Shown: positions 35,719-44,876 of the stretch, one piece after another
How the letters are laid out: the number at the start of each line of letters is the position of its first letter
How positions within the stretch are numbered: the stretch's first letter is position 1
From: Imperialibacter sp964351395
Lineage (GTDB): Bacteria > Bacteroidota > Bacteroidia > Cytophagales > Cyclobacteriaceae
Assembly (NCBI GenBank): GCA_964351395.1
Contig: CAYGOF010000008.1
Location: 1 to 64,000, forward strand
Direction: 5' to 3'
DNA: 64,000 bases
Notes under the pieces: model-generated
The model's database searches: none
Seen by the model: only the letters and a program-made list of their open reading frames with translations
Told to the model about the DNA's origin: nothing
Position numbers and translations under genes: made by a program

Positions 35719-35982
35719 TTACTTCAGTCTCTTCTTTTTGAAAGTAATGGGGATGAAATCATCTGTAGGAAGCCCAATATGAGCCAGGTCCCATTCCGGA
35801 TTATAGCCACTGATGAGCTTTTTAATGCATTCTACCCTATCTGCAGCAGGAAACTCACATTCTTCCCAGTAAAAGATTTCTACTCGATAGTGGTACTGCT
35901 TTTTAATGCCGTTGATTCTTACTTCAACTTCGACCTCCTGCTCTTCTAAAGTACCAGGGATCTCGATACCAATAACTGCCAT
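35719..35982 (-). CDS. Hypothetical 87-residue protein
   Basis: A soluble beta-rich peptide (MAVIGIEIPGTLEEQEVEVE...) with two Cys and no recognised domain. It is placed 55 bp upstream of the FKBP gene start on the same strand, likely in the same transcript. Function is unknown. Confidence 0.6.
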   Translation of the reverse strand: MAVIGIEIPGTLEEQEVEVEVRINGIKKQYHYRVEIFYWEECEFPAADRVECIKKLISGYNPEWDLAHIGLPTDDFIPITFKKKRLK

Positions 35983-36078
35983 ATGTTTTGTGTTTCATTT
36001 GCATTTTCTTTCCCGCAAAAAACATACCTCGAAACTAATTCGCTGATTATCAATTTTTTACGAATTACTTCTATGGAT

Positions 36079-36115
36079 AAAATGAACGATTCCGATACAA
36101 TAAAGTGTTCATTTT
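36079..36115. repeat. Orphan inverted repeat between divergent genes
   Basis: AAAATGAAC (36079-36087) and GTTCATTTT (36107-36115) form a 9-bp stem with a 19-nt loop. It lies in the 291-bp divergent region between the 87-residue and DUF2911 genes. It may be an operator for either side or chance. Confidence 0.25.
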
Positions 36116-36234
36116 TAGTGAGTTAAATTGCTTTAATGGGTAAAATGGAGTGTCCATGAATCGTATAAATTAGCACAGGACAACGAATCATTAAAAAAAG
36201 CCGTTGAACCCATCCAGTAGCTGCCCTCAATCAA

Positions 36235-36242
36235 TAAATTTG
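36235..36242 (+). promoter_or_regulatory. -7 promoter box of the DUF2911 gene
   Basis: TAAATTTG matches TAnnTTTG and lies 31 bp upstream of the DUF2911 ATG. A TTG at 36204-36206 is too far for a standard -33. Confidence 0.4.
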
Positions 36243-36273
36243 TTTATTTACGACCTAGATAATTATAACGATC

Positions 36274-36882
36274 ATGAAAACGCCAGATTCAAACCTCTTT
36301 GCGAAATTGAGTATTATTGTTTCTTTTCTTTTTATTGGCTTTATGAGTTCCCAATGTTCATCACCCTCTAAGTCGGATGCATCAGAAGCAGAGACCGTTG
36401 TGGAAACTGAGGATGAGCAAGAGGATGACAAATCCCAAAGGCCTAGCCCGCCAGCGTCTACGACAGCCAACATAAATGGCATCAATGTGACCATCGATTA
36501 CAGCGCACCAGCCGTTAAAGGCAGGAGCGTTTGGGGTGATCTAGTTCCTTACGGTAAAGTAGACAGAACCGGTGCCAATGAAGCGACCGTTTTTTCTGTA
36601 GACAAGAACGTGCTCATCAACGGCGAGCCTCTGGCTGCAGGCCAATACGCCTTATTTACAATTCCCACTGAAACCGACTGGACCCTTATCTTCAACAAGG
36701 AGGCAGAACAATGGGGAGCTTATGACTATAAGGAGTCGGAAGATGCGTTGCGGGTAACGATAACCCCACAAATGGTTGACGAATTTAAAGAACGTTTGGA
36801 GTTCAAAGTAATGGAGAATGGAAGTGTGATCTATCACTGGGATAAATTGACGTTTAGTTTCACCGTTGCTCCCGCAAATTAA
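36274..36882 (+). CDS. DUF2911 family lipoprotein
   Basis: A 202-residue lipoprotein (lipobox MSSQC at about residues 25-29) with an acidic linker (ETVVETEDEQEDDK) and a DUF2911 domain: VTIDYSAPAVKGRSVWGDLVPYGKVDRTGANEA, the KNVLINGEPLAAGQYALFTIP block, DWTLIFNKEAEQWGAYDY. The family is common in Bacteroidota with unknown function. Confidence 0.88.
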   Translation: MKTPDSNLFAKLSIIVSFLFIGFMSSQCSSPSKSDASEAETVVETEDEQEDDKSQRPSPPASTTANINGINVTIDYSAPAVKGRSVWGDLVPYGKVDRTGANEATVFSVDKNVLINGEPLAAGQYALFTIPTETDWTLIFNKEAEQWGAYDYKESEDALRVTITPQMVDEFKERLEFKVMENGSVIYHWDKLTFSFTVAPAN

Positions 36883-36895
36883 GGAAAACCATTCT

Positions 36896-36935
36896 AAAGA
36901 AGACTGCCACTTTCAAATGGCAGTTTTCTTTTTTT
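36896..36935 (+). terminator. Rho-independent terminator after the DUF2911 gene
   Basis: A 14-bp stem with one G-U pair (36896-36909 against 36918-36931; core ACTGCCA/TGGCAGT) around an 8-nt loop leads into a T-run to 36935. It overlaps the stop codon of the opposite-strand DUF2807 gene. Confidence 0.82.
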
Positions 36936-37722
36936 AGTTAGCGTTTACCAATCCTCCTGAGCCTGTATCAACCACATCAGGAACGAACGCAGGTGTTCCC
37001 TTGTAAAAGATAGATCCGCTACCGTTGATCACAGCTTCTAATTCGTCAACAACATACACCATCGAAGAACCGCTGCCAGAATTAATCACCTGTGCCAACG
37101 TGGAAGTCATTTCGTAGGCTTGTATCGAACCTGAGCCTGAACAGGCAACTTTCAAGAATCCGGTAGTACCTGTCAACGCAACACTTCCTGAGCCAGAATG
37201 GGTAACAGTCAGCTCTTGAAAATCCCCCACGCAGGTAACCTTACCTGATCCTGTTAATGCAATATCAGCCATTCCGAGCATACCTTTGTAAGAGATTTGA
37301 CCAGAGCCAGAAAGCAATATGCTGACATCATTGTTGAATACATCTTCGGTAGTAATCGTTCCAGACCCAGTAAGTGCCAGACTATTAAGCTCGGGAAGCG
37401 TGATGTAAATTGATAATTCTTTATAGTTAGACACACAATTCCTGGGATAGATAGTCCACACTTCCCCTTCAATGCTTCCGCTTAATTCATCCAGGATGTT
37501 CGTCTGTCCTTCAACCTCTACCTTCACTTCCTCTCCTTGTTTAATGAACACCTTTCCTGCCATTGTCATATTAACACCTGAAAAAGTACCGATTTCAAAG
37601 TCCCGTCTAACCACATCTCCTTTCCCTTTTTCACAGGGACCATCGACGAGTTGACACGACGAAACTGCCAGTAAACCAAAAAAAATTAACATCAACAGAT
37701 GAACGTGTCGACAACTTTTCAT
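36934..37722 (-). CDS. DUF2807 (head GIN domain) lipoprotein
   Basis: A 262-residue lipoprotein (lipobox LAVSSC at about residue 23). It has the repeated beta-helix of DUF2807, with many S/G-rich turns such as LTGSGTITTEDV, LLSGSGQIS, ALTGSGKVTC, HSGSGSVALTG, CSGSGSIQAYEM. These form a right-handed solenoid likely located at the outer membrane. Function is unknown. It converges with the DUF2911 gene. Confidence 0.87.
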   Translation of the reverse strand: MKSCRHVHLLMLIFFGLLAVSSCQLVDGPCEKGKGDVVRRDFEIGTFSGVNMTMAGKVFIKQGEEVKVEVEGQTNILDELSGSIEGEVWTIYPRNCVSNYKELSIYITLPELNSLALTGSGTITTEDVFNNDVSILLSGSGQISYKGMLGMADIALTGSGKVTCVGDFQELTVTHSGSGSVALTGTTGFLKVACSGSGSIQAYEMTSTLAQVINSGSGSSMVYVVDELEAVINGSGSIFYKGTPAFVPDVVDTGSGGLVNAN

Positions 37723-37857
37723 AATGAGTGATTTTTTGTTTTTAATACCAATACGAGAAAGTCGTACTGAAAGCTATGAAGGTTGCCATTATCCTGATAA
37801 TAATTCTCGTACTATTAGTGTTTTTTGATTTACATTTGCGATCCTTTTTTAGAAATC

Positions 37858-38325
37858 ATGACCAAAATAGCAGATCTACCGAAGTTCAAAAAAGACGTTC
37901 TCGAACTGTGTATCAGAAGGCAGGAACAGCAAGTGGCGAGTCTAAAAGAAGCGATTGAAGCGGCTGTAGAAAGTGCCTTGAGTGAATCGGGCAGTTCGGA
38001 AGAAAGTCAGGACTCATTTAGAGAACAAATGCAGCAGGAACGTAGCATGTACAATAAAAAGCTTGCAGAGAGCAGCGAGCTACTGGCAAGCCTTAAAAGA
38101 ATCAATCCTGTGGCCCTATTTGGCCAAGTTGGTCAAGGAGCACTCATTGTTACGGATAAACAAACATTCCTGATTGCGGGCAGCATTGGCAAAATCACCC
38201 ATGAGTCGGTAGATGTTTTTGTGATTTCGACTCAATCCCCTATCTACGAGGCGATAGCTGGCCTCAAAAAGGGCGACAAATATGAATTTAGAGGTCAAAA
38301 CTTCAAAATAGACGATTTGACATAG
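37858..38325 (+). CDS. GreA/GreB-like protein
   Basis: A 155-residue protein with an N-terminal charged coiled coil (about residues 10-75) and a C-terminal beta domain (QVGQGALIVTDKQTFLIAGSIGK, FVISTQSPIYEAIAGLKKGDKYEFRGQNFKID) similar in shape to the C-terminal FKBP-like domain of Gre transcription-cleavage factors. The distal coiled-coil acidic tip of classical GreA is not clearly preserved, so activity is uncertain. In Bacteroidota such proteins are sometimes mislabelled 3-oxoacyl-ACP synthase. ATG 37858 is chosen over the upstream 37825 codon. Confidence 0.75.
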   Translation: MTKIADLPKFKKDVLELCIRRQEQQVASLKEAIEAAVESALSESGSSEESQDSFREQMQQERSMYNKKLAESSELLASLKRINPVALFGQVGQGALIVTDKQTFLIAGSIGKITHESVDVFVISTQSPIYEAIAGLKKGDKYEFRGQNFKIDDLT

Positions 38326-38349
38326 GCATCTTAAATTTATTTTTTGGCA

Positions 38350-38365
38350 TTTCAAACGTTTGAAA
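38350..38365. promoter_or_regulatory. Perfect 16-bp palindrome with a LacI-type AAACGTTT core
   Basis: TTTCAAACGTTTGAAA is perfectly self-complementary with a central CG, as in many LacI-family operators. It lies 67 bp upstream of a TATATTCG -7-like box and 120 bp upstream of the glycosidase start. Its core matches the two palindromes before susC (61742-61794). Confidence 0.6.
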
Positions 38366-38431
38366 ACAGAGCTAGCCCCGGAAACTAGGTCTTTTGAAAA
38401 ATATCAGCTGCAAATTTCAAAGTCAAAATTG

Positions 38432-38439
38432 TATATTCG
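38432..38439 (+). promoter_or_regulatory. -7-like box upstream of the GH63-like gene
   Basis: TATATTCG is one base off the TAnnTTTG consensus. It is directly followed by an ATG (38440) too close to be a start, which supports translation beginning at ATG 38485. Confidence 0.35.
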
Positions 38440-38484
38440 ATGCCTCCTTTGACGAGGACCAAACCTGGTAACGAATACGTTTTT

Positions 38485-41112
38485 ATGACCGTAGAAAAAA
38501 GACGCCTTGAAGAGTGTAGAAATGGAATTCCCTGGAAGAAATGGGGGCCCTACCTGTCCGAAAGGCAGTGGGGAACTGTTCGGGAAGATTATAGTAAATA
38601 CGGTTCAGCCTGGGAAAGTATTCCGCACGATCATGCAAGGAGTAAAGCCTATCGCTGGGGTGAAGACGGTTTGGGTGGCTTTAGCAACGATGACCAGAGA
38701 ATATGCTTTGCATGGGCATTTTGGAATCACAAAGATCCTATTGTAAAGGAAAGGTTATTTGGTCTATCTGGGATTGAGGGGAATCATGGTGAAGATGTAA
38801 AGGAAATCTATTACTATCTCGATAGTACCCCTACCCATTCTTACATGAAGATGCTCTATAAGTATCCTCAACATGAGTTTCCTTATAAAAGCCTTCTGGA
38901 GAAAAACCAAAAACGAAGTAAACTAGAAACAGAGTATGAGATAATTGATACTGGTCTTTTCAATAAAGATGAATACTTTGATATTTTTCTTCACTATGGA
39001 AAAGCTGATGTTGAAGACTTTTTATTTGAAGTAGAGATAATCAACCGAAGTAGCAAGAAAGCGCCTATCACAGTTCTCCCTACTTTCTGGTTCCGAAATA
39101 CCTGGTCGTCTGGCAAAGATAAATTCATACCCTCGCTCGAGGAGTTTGACAAACAACATATGTTTTTGTCTCACCATTTACTCGACGATTTTCATATCTA
39201 TTTTGATGACAATATCGAGGAACAGGCATTCACCGATAACGAGACCAATAGATCAAAGCTTTACGGTATTTCGAATACTGCCAAATACCTGAAAGATGGC
39301 ATCAACGACTACGTAGTCGATGGAAAAAAGAATGCAGTTAATCCGGAAAAACGTGGATCAAAGGCTAGCGGCATCTATACTTTTATAATTCCAGCCAATG
39401 GCAGCAAGAAGGTGCAGGTTAGACTTAGTAGAAAAAAACTCGAAAACCCATTTGAGGATTTTTCGTCGCTTATGGCATTGAGAAAAGCAGAATGCGATTC
39501 TTTTTACAGATCATTACAATACAAGGTAGTCGATAAAGACTTGAAAAATATCCAACGACAGGCTTATGCCGGTATGATGTGGACCAAGCAATTTTACTAC
39601 TATAACATCCGAGAGTGGCTAGCGGGCGACCCTGGCAGAATGCCCCCACCAGCAGAGCGAAGGCAGGGCCGAAACCACGATTGGCAGCATATGGACAATG
39701 CAGATGTGATCTCGATGCCAGACACCTGGGAATATCCCTGGTATGCTGCCTGGGACTTAGCCTTCCATTGTATTCCCATAGCAAGACTAGACCCAGATTT
39801 TGCAAAGAATCAGTTGCTGTTGCTGTTGAAAGACGAATACATGCATCCCAATGGACAAATACCAGCCTATGAGTGGAACTTCACCGATGTAAACCCTCCT
39901 GTTCATGCATGGGCAGTTCTCAGGGTATTTAAGATGGACCGCAAGATGCAGGGCAAAGGCGATTTTGATTTTCTTCAAAAAGCCTTTAATCGGTTACTCT
40001 TGAATTTCACCTGGTGGGTCAACAGAAAAGATGCTGATGGCAAAAACATCTTTCAGGGTGGCTTTCTTGGCCTTGACAATATTGGTGTATTTGACAGAAA
40101 CAGACCGCTTTCCGAAGGTTCTTCATTGGAACAAGCCGATTCTACAAGTTGGATGGCCATGTTTGCACTCAACATGCTGCGAATGTCGCTGGAGCTGGCC
40201 GAAGTATATCCGATGTACCAGGACATGGCTAACAAGTTCTTTGAGCATTTCCTTTACATAGCCAGCGCAATGAACAGTTCCGAAGACGACACGGTCAACC
40301 TTTGGGACGATGAAGACAACTTCTATTATGACGTAATGCACGTGAAAGGCGAAGAAGCCAAACAGATGAAAGTGCGTTCAATGGTTGGTTTGATTCCATT
40401 ATTTGCGGTTGAAACATTGAGGGCAAGTACTTACGAGAAGTTACCTGAATTTAGAGAACGGCTTGATTTCTTTATGAAACAGCGCCCTAAACTAGCATCG
40501 CTTGTCGCTCGGTGGGAAGATCCTGGCTTGGGCGAACGAAGACTTCTGTCGCTCTTGAGAGGATTCCGTATGAAGAAAATTCTGGAGCGTATGCTGGATC
40601 CGAAAGAGTTTTTATCAGATTATGGGATTAGAGCGCTTTCAAAATTTCACAAAGAAAATCCGTATGTGCTGGAAATGGAAGGTGAAAAATTTATTGTGGA
40701 ATACCTCCCTGGTGAATCTGATTCATCGTTCTTTGGTGGCAATTCTAATTGGCGTGGTCCTATTTGGTTCCCTTTGAACTATCTGGTAATTGAATCGCTG
40801 TACAAATTTCATTTTTACTATGGCGACGATTTTAAAGTCGAATATCCAGTTGAAAGTGGAGAGTATGTTACCATTAAAGACCTGGCTGGAATGCTGGCAG
40901 AACGACTAATGAAACCCTTTCAGCGGGATGAAAACGGTAACAGGCCCGTTTATGGCACCAACGAGAAGTTTCAAAAGGACCCTCACTTTAAAGACTATAT
41001 CCTGTTTTATGAATACTTCCATGGGGACGATGGGCGAGGACTAGGCGCCAATCATCAAACAGGGTGGACAGGACTTGTAGCCGATATTATTCATAAATAT
41101 TACAACCCTTAA
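38485..41112 (+). CDS. GH63-like (MGH1-type) glycoside hydrolase
   Basis: An 875-residue cytoplasmic protein with no signal peptide, starting MTVEKRRLEECRNGIPWKKW. The N-terminal part contains WGPYLSERQWGTVREDYS, typical of the MGH1/GH63-like clan. Catalytic-barrel ((alpha/alpha)6) segments include WYAAWDLAFHCIPIARLDP, NGQIPAYEWNFTDVNPPVHAW and NWRGPIWFPLNYLVIESL with candidate Asp/Glu acids. It may hydrolyse mannosylglycerate- or glucosylglycerate-like compounds or alpha-glucosides. A LacI-type palindrome upstream links it to sugar control. Confidence 0.85.
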   Translation: MTVEKRRLEECRNGIPWKKWGPYLSERQWGTVREDYSKYGSAWESIPHDHARSKAYRWGEDGLGGFSNDDQRICFAWAFWNHKDPIVKERLFGLSGIEGNHGEDVKEIYYYLDSTPTHSYMKMLYKYPQHEFPYKSLLEKNQKRSKLETEYEIIDTGLFNKDEYFDIFLHYGKADVEDFLFEVEIINRSSKKAPITVLPTFWFRNTWSSGKDKFIPSLEEFDKQHMFLSHHLLDDFHIYFDDNIEEQAFTDNETNRSKLYGISNTAKYLKDGINDYVVDGKKNAVNPEKRGSKASGIYTFIIPANGSKKVQVRLSRKKLENPFEDFSSLMALRKAECDSFYRSLQYKVVDKDLKNIQRQAYAGMMWTKQFYYYNIREWLAGDPGRMPPPAERRQGRNHDWQHMDNADVISMPDTWEYPWYAAWDLAFHCIPIARLDPDFAKNQLLLLLKDEYMHPNGQIPAYEWNFTDVNPPVHAWAVLRVFKMDRKMQGKGDFDFLQKAFNRLLLNFTWWVNRKDADGKNIFQGGFLGLDNIGVFDRNRPLSEGSSLEQADSTSWMAMFALNMLRMSLELAEVYPMYQDMANKFFEHFLYIASAMNSSEDDTVNLWDDEDNFYYDVMHVKGEEAKQMKVRSMVGLIPLFAVETLRASTYEKLPEFRERLDFFMKQRPKLASLVARWEDPGLGERRLLSLLRGFRMKKILERMLDPKEFLSDYGIRALSKFHKENPYVLEMEGEKFIVEYLPGESDSSFFGGNSNWRGPIWFPLNYLVIESLYKFHFYYGDDFKVEYPVESGEYVTIKDLAGMLAERLMKPFQRDENGNRPVYGTNEKFQKDPHFKDYILFYEYFHGDDGRGLGANHQTGWTGLVADIIHKYYNP

Positions 41113-41280
41113 TAAGCGACTTAAAGAAGTTGCGAATAAAATAAGGAATAGAAATGGGTTGAATTTTTTCATTCAACAATGTCTTCAATAGGAAGAATTT
41201 GCGACTATTGGGTATTTTTTTTGCTATATTTATCTATCGATCATACTTTTTTACCTATTAGGTTACTTTAAGTCTATCCT

Positions 41281-41832
41281 ATGAGCCGATTCAGGTCGTA
41301 CCAATTTGTTCTGCTATCCCTTCTGGCTTTTTCGTGTAGTGATGCCGGAGTTGGCTTCAACCTTTCCAGGAAGGTACCCATTGTTTTCGAGATTTATGTA
41401 CCGGGTAACGATCTTGGGGTTGAACCAGTCACCCCTTCTTTCACCGAAACTTTTAGATTATCAGATGTAAAAGCTTTTAAAAACGTACTTGAAGATCTAG
41501 CCGAAAACGATGCCGTAACTATCAACTTCGTTTCATATACAATAACAGAAGTTGACTCTGACGAAGAAATCGCGATAGATGCAATAAATTTGACTGTTGT
41601 TTCTATAGCTGAGCAGAAAGACAACGTGCTCGCAATTACAGGGTCACTCAAAAACACTCCGGAGGGTGATGCAGGTGTAAAAGCGGCCGACAAAACTGTG
41701 ATAAGCAACATCCTTACAACCTACAAAGAGGTTGATAATACACTAACCTTTGACTTCCCTGAAATTCCGGATACTGACTTGAATTTCATTTTTACCCTTT
41801 ATTATGACGTTACGCTCAGGGTTCGATACTAA
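41281..41832 (+). CDS. Putative lipoprotein of unknown function
   Basis: A 183-residue protein with a hydrophobic N-terminus and lipobox FSCSD (Cys about residue 19). The rest is a beta-rich, acidic domain (LSDVKAFKNVLEDLAENDAVTINF, FDFPEIPDTDLNFIFTLYYDVTLRVRY ending). No family recognised. It precedes the DUF6588 gene by 9 bp, so the two are probably cotranscribed and may act together on the outer membrane. Confidence 0.65.
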   Translation: MSRFRSYQFVLLSLLAFSCSDAGVGFNLSRKVPIVFEIYVPGNDLGVEPVTPSFTETFRLSDVKAFKNVLEDLAENDAVTINFVSYTITEVDSDEEIAIDAINLTVVSIAEQKDNVLAITGSLKNTPEGDAGVKAADKTVISNILTTYKEVDNTLTFDFPEIPDTDLNFIFTLYYDVTLRVRY

Positions 41833-41841
41833 AAAGTCGCT

Positions 41842-42852
41842 ATGAAAAAACTTGCACTAATCGTTCTATTGTTGTCGTCACATAGGGTTCTTTTCGGCCA
41901 GGAACTTAATGTATTTATTGAGGGAGGTTCTGAGGATGCCGAACGACTCCTTCAAAACTATTTCGAACCAGGGTTTCTTGGCTTTGCCTATGGATTAACA
42001 AACAATTGGGCCAACACCGCCAAGCCGCATCAAACACTGGGTTTTGACGTCACCGTGTCAGTAGCAGTCGCCTTTGTGCCTACCAATGCTGAATACTTCA
42101 CCTTCAACCCAAACGACTACGATAACATCACATTAAGAGACCCAGGCAGAGATCAATTCCCAACTATTATGGGACCTAATACTTCAGCCGATGACATTCC
42201 TGAGCTTATATTCAATAAAGGAGATGAGAGTGAAGCACGGTTTACAGGGCCTACAGGCTTGGGCATGAATGAAGCGTTTGGGATAAATGCAGTGCCATCT
42301 CCTATGATTCAGGGAGGTATTGGGATTGGATTTTCAACAGATTTAAAATTACGCACAATCCCCACCTATACATATGCCAATGGTGACACTGAAGTACGGG
42401 TAGGAATGATTGGTTTTGGTATCCTGCATGACATCAAACAAAATGTGCCTGCGTTTGCCTTTGCGCCATTTGAGCTTTCGCTACTGGCAGGTTTCAGCCG
42501 ATTGGCACTAAAAGCAACGCCAGACGTCAACACTCCTGATAATTTTGTTAAGCTCAATGTGAAAGGAGCCACTTTCCAGGTGCTTGCAAGTAAAGACTTT
42601 GTGAAAGTCATAACGCTTTACGGAGGAGCTGGAATAAACGGAGCATTCACCAGGGTTTTACTTGATGGAAGCTACGAAATCGAAAGTTCACTTGAGCCCT
42701 TGGTTGATCCGATCGATTTTAAGTTTAGCAATTTCAGCCCAAGATTAACTGGTGGAATAAAGTTCAACCTGGCAATTGTTTCAATCCACGCAGGATATAC
42801 TTTTCAAAAATACAATACATTCACAGCTGGATTAGGCGTTAGTATCAGATAG
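41842..42852 (+). CDS. DUF6588 family outer-membrane barrel-like protein
   Basis: A 336-residue protein with a signal peptide ending near RVLFGQ (about residue 20) and long amphipathic beta strands to the C-terminus (YTFQKYNTFTAGLGVSIR). It has repeated glycine/aromatic strands and resembles DUF6588 outer-membrane proteins. It follows the lipoprotein gene by 9 bp. Function is unknown. Confidence 0.75.
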   Translation: MKKLALIVLLLSSHRVLFGQELNVFIEGGSEDAERLLQNYFEPGFLGFAYGLTNNWANTAKPHQTLGFDVTVSVAVAFVPTNAEYFTFNPNDYDNITLRDPGRDQFPTIMGPNTSADDIPELIFNKGDESEARFTGPTGLGMNEAFGINAVPSPMIQGGIGIGFSTDLKLRTIPTYTYANGDTEVRVGMIGFGILHDIKQNVPAFAFAPFELSLLAGFSRLALKATPDVNTPDNFVKLNVKGATFQVLASKDFVKVITLYGGAGINGAFTRVLLDGSYEIESSLEPLVDPIDFKFSNFSPRLTGGIKFNLAIVSIHAGYTFQKYNTFTAGLGVSIR

Positions 42853-42911
42853 CGCGATCCACATTAAGCAAAACGAGAGAATATCATCGTAGCAAATAAT
42901 GAATGTAAATC

Positions 42912-44108
42912 TTACAACTTGATGAAGATTTTCTTCCTGTAAAGAATGTACACTGGAATGTAACAAACAACCAGCGAGTAGAACAGTGCCCAGGTAAGCG
43001 ACGAAAGCTTTTCGGAAAAACCAATTGACACCAAACCTTCAAAAAACCAGTTTCTCAATGGCCAGTTAACCAGGGTCAATATTTTGAGCAACACGCCGTG
43101 CAAAACATAAGCGACCACAGCATTACTCCCAAAAACTACTCCCAACTTAGTCCAGTTCGACTTCCCCTGTACGTCAACAAGCCAAACAAAAAAGGCGAGA
43201 GACATTGACGACAAACCTCCAGCATAAAGCACATAAGAGCTCGTCCAAATATGTTTATTAATGGGGAAAAACCAATCAAAAACATTGCCTGCTACAAACG
43301 ATGCGAACCCAGCAAAAAACAACCAAATCACTTTCTTATCACTGCTAAGGTTACTTAACAAGTGCTTTCCTGCCAGCATACCCAGGATCCCAGTAGCAAT
43401 CGCAGGAAACGTACTCAGAAACCCTTCGGGGTCCCATGTTTTTTCCCATAACCTCCCGGGAATAAGCCTTCTGTCAAGCCACGACTCTATGTTGGTTCCA
43501 GGCTCATAATTTGCTGCTATGAAGCCCTCTCCTACTTTGCTTATTCCTTCAACTGTCACGATTCCCTCGCTTCTGAGTGTCTCACCTGATTCCAAGGCAA
43601 GCTGGATCACATCATCAATTGGTACCGGCATGAATGTCATCAGTGCCCAATAGCCAACCAAAAGCCCTACAGCCCACTTAATGTGGCTCTTCCAGTCAGT
43701 ATACAAAAACAAAACTGAGCCAAACAAAAACACAATACTTATCCGCTGAAGTACGCCTGGAATTCGAATGTTTGAGAGGTCAAACTTGGGAAACATCCAA
43801 AGAAAGACCCCAAGTAAAAATATCTTAAGGGACCTTATGAGCACTTTCTTTAATAACTCGCGCTTTGTTTTTCCTTGAATAAGTTGTCTGTCTAAGGCTA
43901 ATACAATGGAAACTCCAACGATGAACAAAAAAAATGGAAAAACCAGGTCGGTAGGCGTAGCGCCATGCCAATGGCTATGAAGCAATGGCTTATAGACATG
44001 CCCCCACGAACCTGGCACATTTACAATAATCATACAAGCAACGGTAAAGCCGCGAAGTGCATCCAGTGAAATAAGTCGACCGGTCAACTGGGGGGAGGAA
44101 TCAATCAT
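42912..44108 (-). CDS. HGSNAT-like (DUF5009-type) membrane acyltransferase
   Basis: A 398-residue polytopic membrane protein with about ten to eleven helices. The N-terminal LISLDALRGFTVACMIIVN and HSHWHGATPTDLVFPFFLFIVGVSI contain the conserved D/R and His residues of the heparan-alpha-glucosaminide N-acetyltransferase-like family. It should acetylate a cell-surface or periplasmic sugar using cytoplasmic acetyl-CoA, but the substrate is unknown. A TATATTTG box (minus strand, 44155-44148) lies 39 bp upstream. Confidence 0.88.
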   Translation of the reverse strand: MIDSSPQLTGRLISLDALRGFTVACMIIVNVPGSWGHVYKPLLHSHWHGATPTDLVFPFFLFIVGVSIVLALDRQLIQGKTKRELLKKVLIRSLKIFLLGVFLWMFPKFDLSNIRIPGVLQRISIVFLFGSVLFLYTDWKSHIKWAVGLLVGYWALMTFMPVPIDDVIQLALESGETLRSEGIVTVEGISKVGEGFIAANYEPGTNIESWLDRRLIPGRLWEKTWDPEGFLSTFPAIATGILGMLAGKHLLSNLSSDKKVIWLFFAGFASFVAGNVFDWFFPINKHIWTSSYVLYAGGLSSMSLAFFVWLVDVQGKSNWTKLGVVFGSNAVVAYVLHGVLLKILTLVNWPLRNWFFEGLVSIGFSEKLSSLTWALFYSLVVCYIPVYILYRKKIFIKL

Positions 44109-44147
44109 AGTATAAGTAGGTACAAAGGCGATAAAAGCTAACTAAGA

Positions 44148-44155
44148 CAAATATA
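44148..44155 (-). promoter_or_regulatory. -7 promoter box of the membrane acyltransferase gene
   Basis: On the minus strand this is TATATTTG, an exact match to TAnnTTTG, about 40 bp upstream of the ATG. No clear -33 is seen. Confidence 0.4.
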
Positions 44156-44205
44156 ACGCTGAAAACACGAATGCGCGAACAGACGTGTAATACTCCACAA
44201 TTTAT

Positions 44206-44226
44206 GAATTACTGCGTAATTCGAAT
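44206..44226. promoter_or_regulatory. Palindromes in the divergent acyltransferase/DoxX region
   Basis: GAATTAC-tgc-GTAATTC (44206-44222) is a 7+7 bp inverted repeat; it overlaps a perfect ATTCGAAT (44219-44226). The pair sits in the divergent region between acyltransferase and DoxX-like genes, as a regulator site would. No regulator gene is adjacent. Confidence 0.35.
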
Positions 44227-44345
44227 AGGCTAGATTTGACAAAAATCATATAAAAGATGGCACGAAATATTGGGAGATTTCAAAGCAAAAAAATATGTTG
44301 CCAATTATTCAGGTAACCCCGTGTTGAATTTTTGATGAAGTGAAT

Positions 44346-44846
44346 ATGAACAAGATCGATGGCATTTTGAGCAGGTTGGAAAACCGTTGGATGGTATGGC
44401 TGGAGAAATATGCAATCACTTTCCTGCGGATAAGCATAGGTATCATTTACTTCGTCTTCGGAATGTTGAAATTTTTTCCTCAGTATAGTCCAGCTGAACA
44501 GCTCGCAGCTGACACCATATGCCTCATCACTTTCGATGTTTTATCCGGAACTGGCGCCTGTTTGACGCTGGCCATTATCGAAACGGCCATTGGACTTTCA
44601 CTCATTATCAATTTCAGGCCACGGGTAGTCTTCCTTGTGACCATCTGGCACATGCTGTGCACATTCCTTCCACTGATCATCCTCCCGGAATATGCATTCA
44701 GTCAAGATCCATTTAGCCTTTCAATCGTAGGGCAGTACATATTCAAAAACCTGATCATACTATCTGCATTGATGGTTCTTTATAAAAACCTTCATAACCA
44801 AAGACAAATAATTGCACAAAATGGCGCGCTCCTTACGAAAAACTAA
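44346..44846 (+). CDS. DoxX-like membrane protein
   Basis: A 166-residue protein with four hydrophobic helices (about residues 22-44, 63-85, 90-118, 131-150). The first, ITFLRISIGIIYFVFGMLKFFPQ, is typical of DoxX/DoxD-like proteins. The open frame starts at a GTG 44340, but ATG 44346 is adjacent and preferred. The redox role of the family is not firmly known. Confidence 0.75.
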   Translation: MNKIDGILSRLENRWMVWLEKYAITFLRISIGIIYFVFGMLKFFPQYSPAEQLAADTICLITFDVLSGTGACLTLAIIETAIGLSLIINFRPRVVFLVTIWHMLCTFLPLIILPEYAFSQDPFSLSIVGQYIFKNLIILSALMVLYKNLHNQRQIIAQNGALLTKN

Positions 44847-44876
44847 GCCCGATGTACTCAGTATCTATGGAAATGA

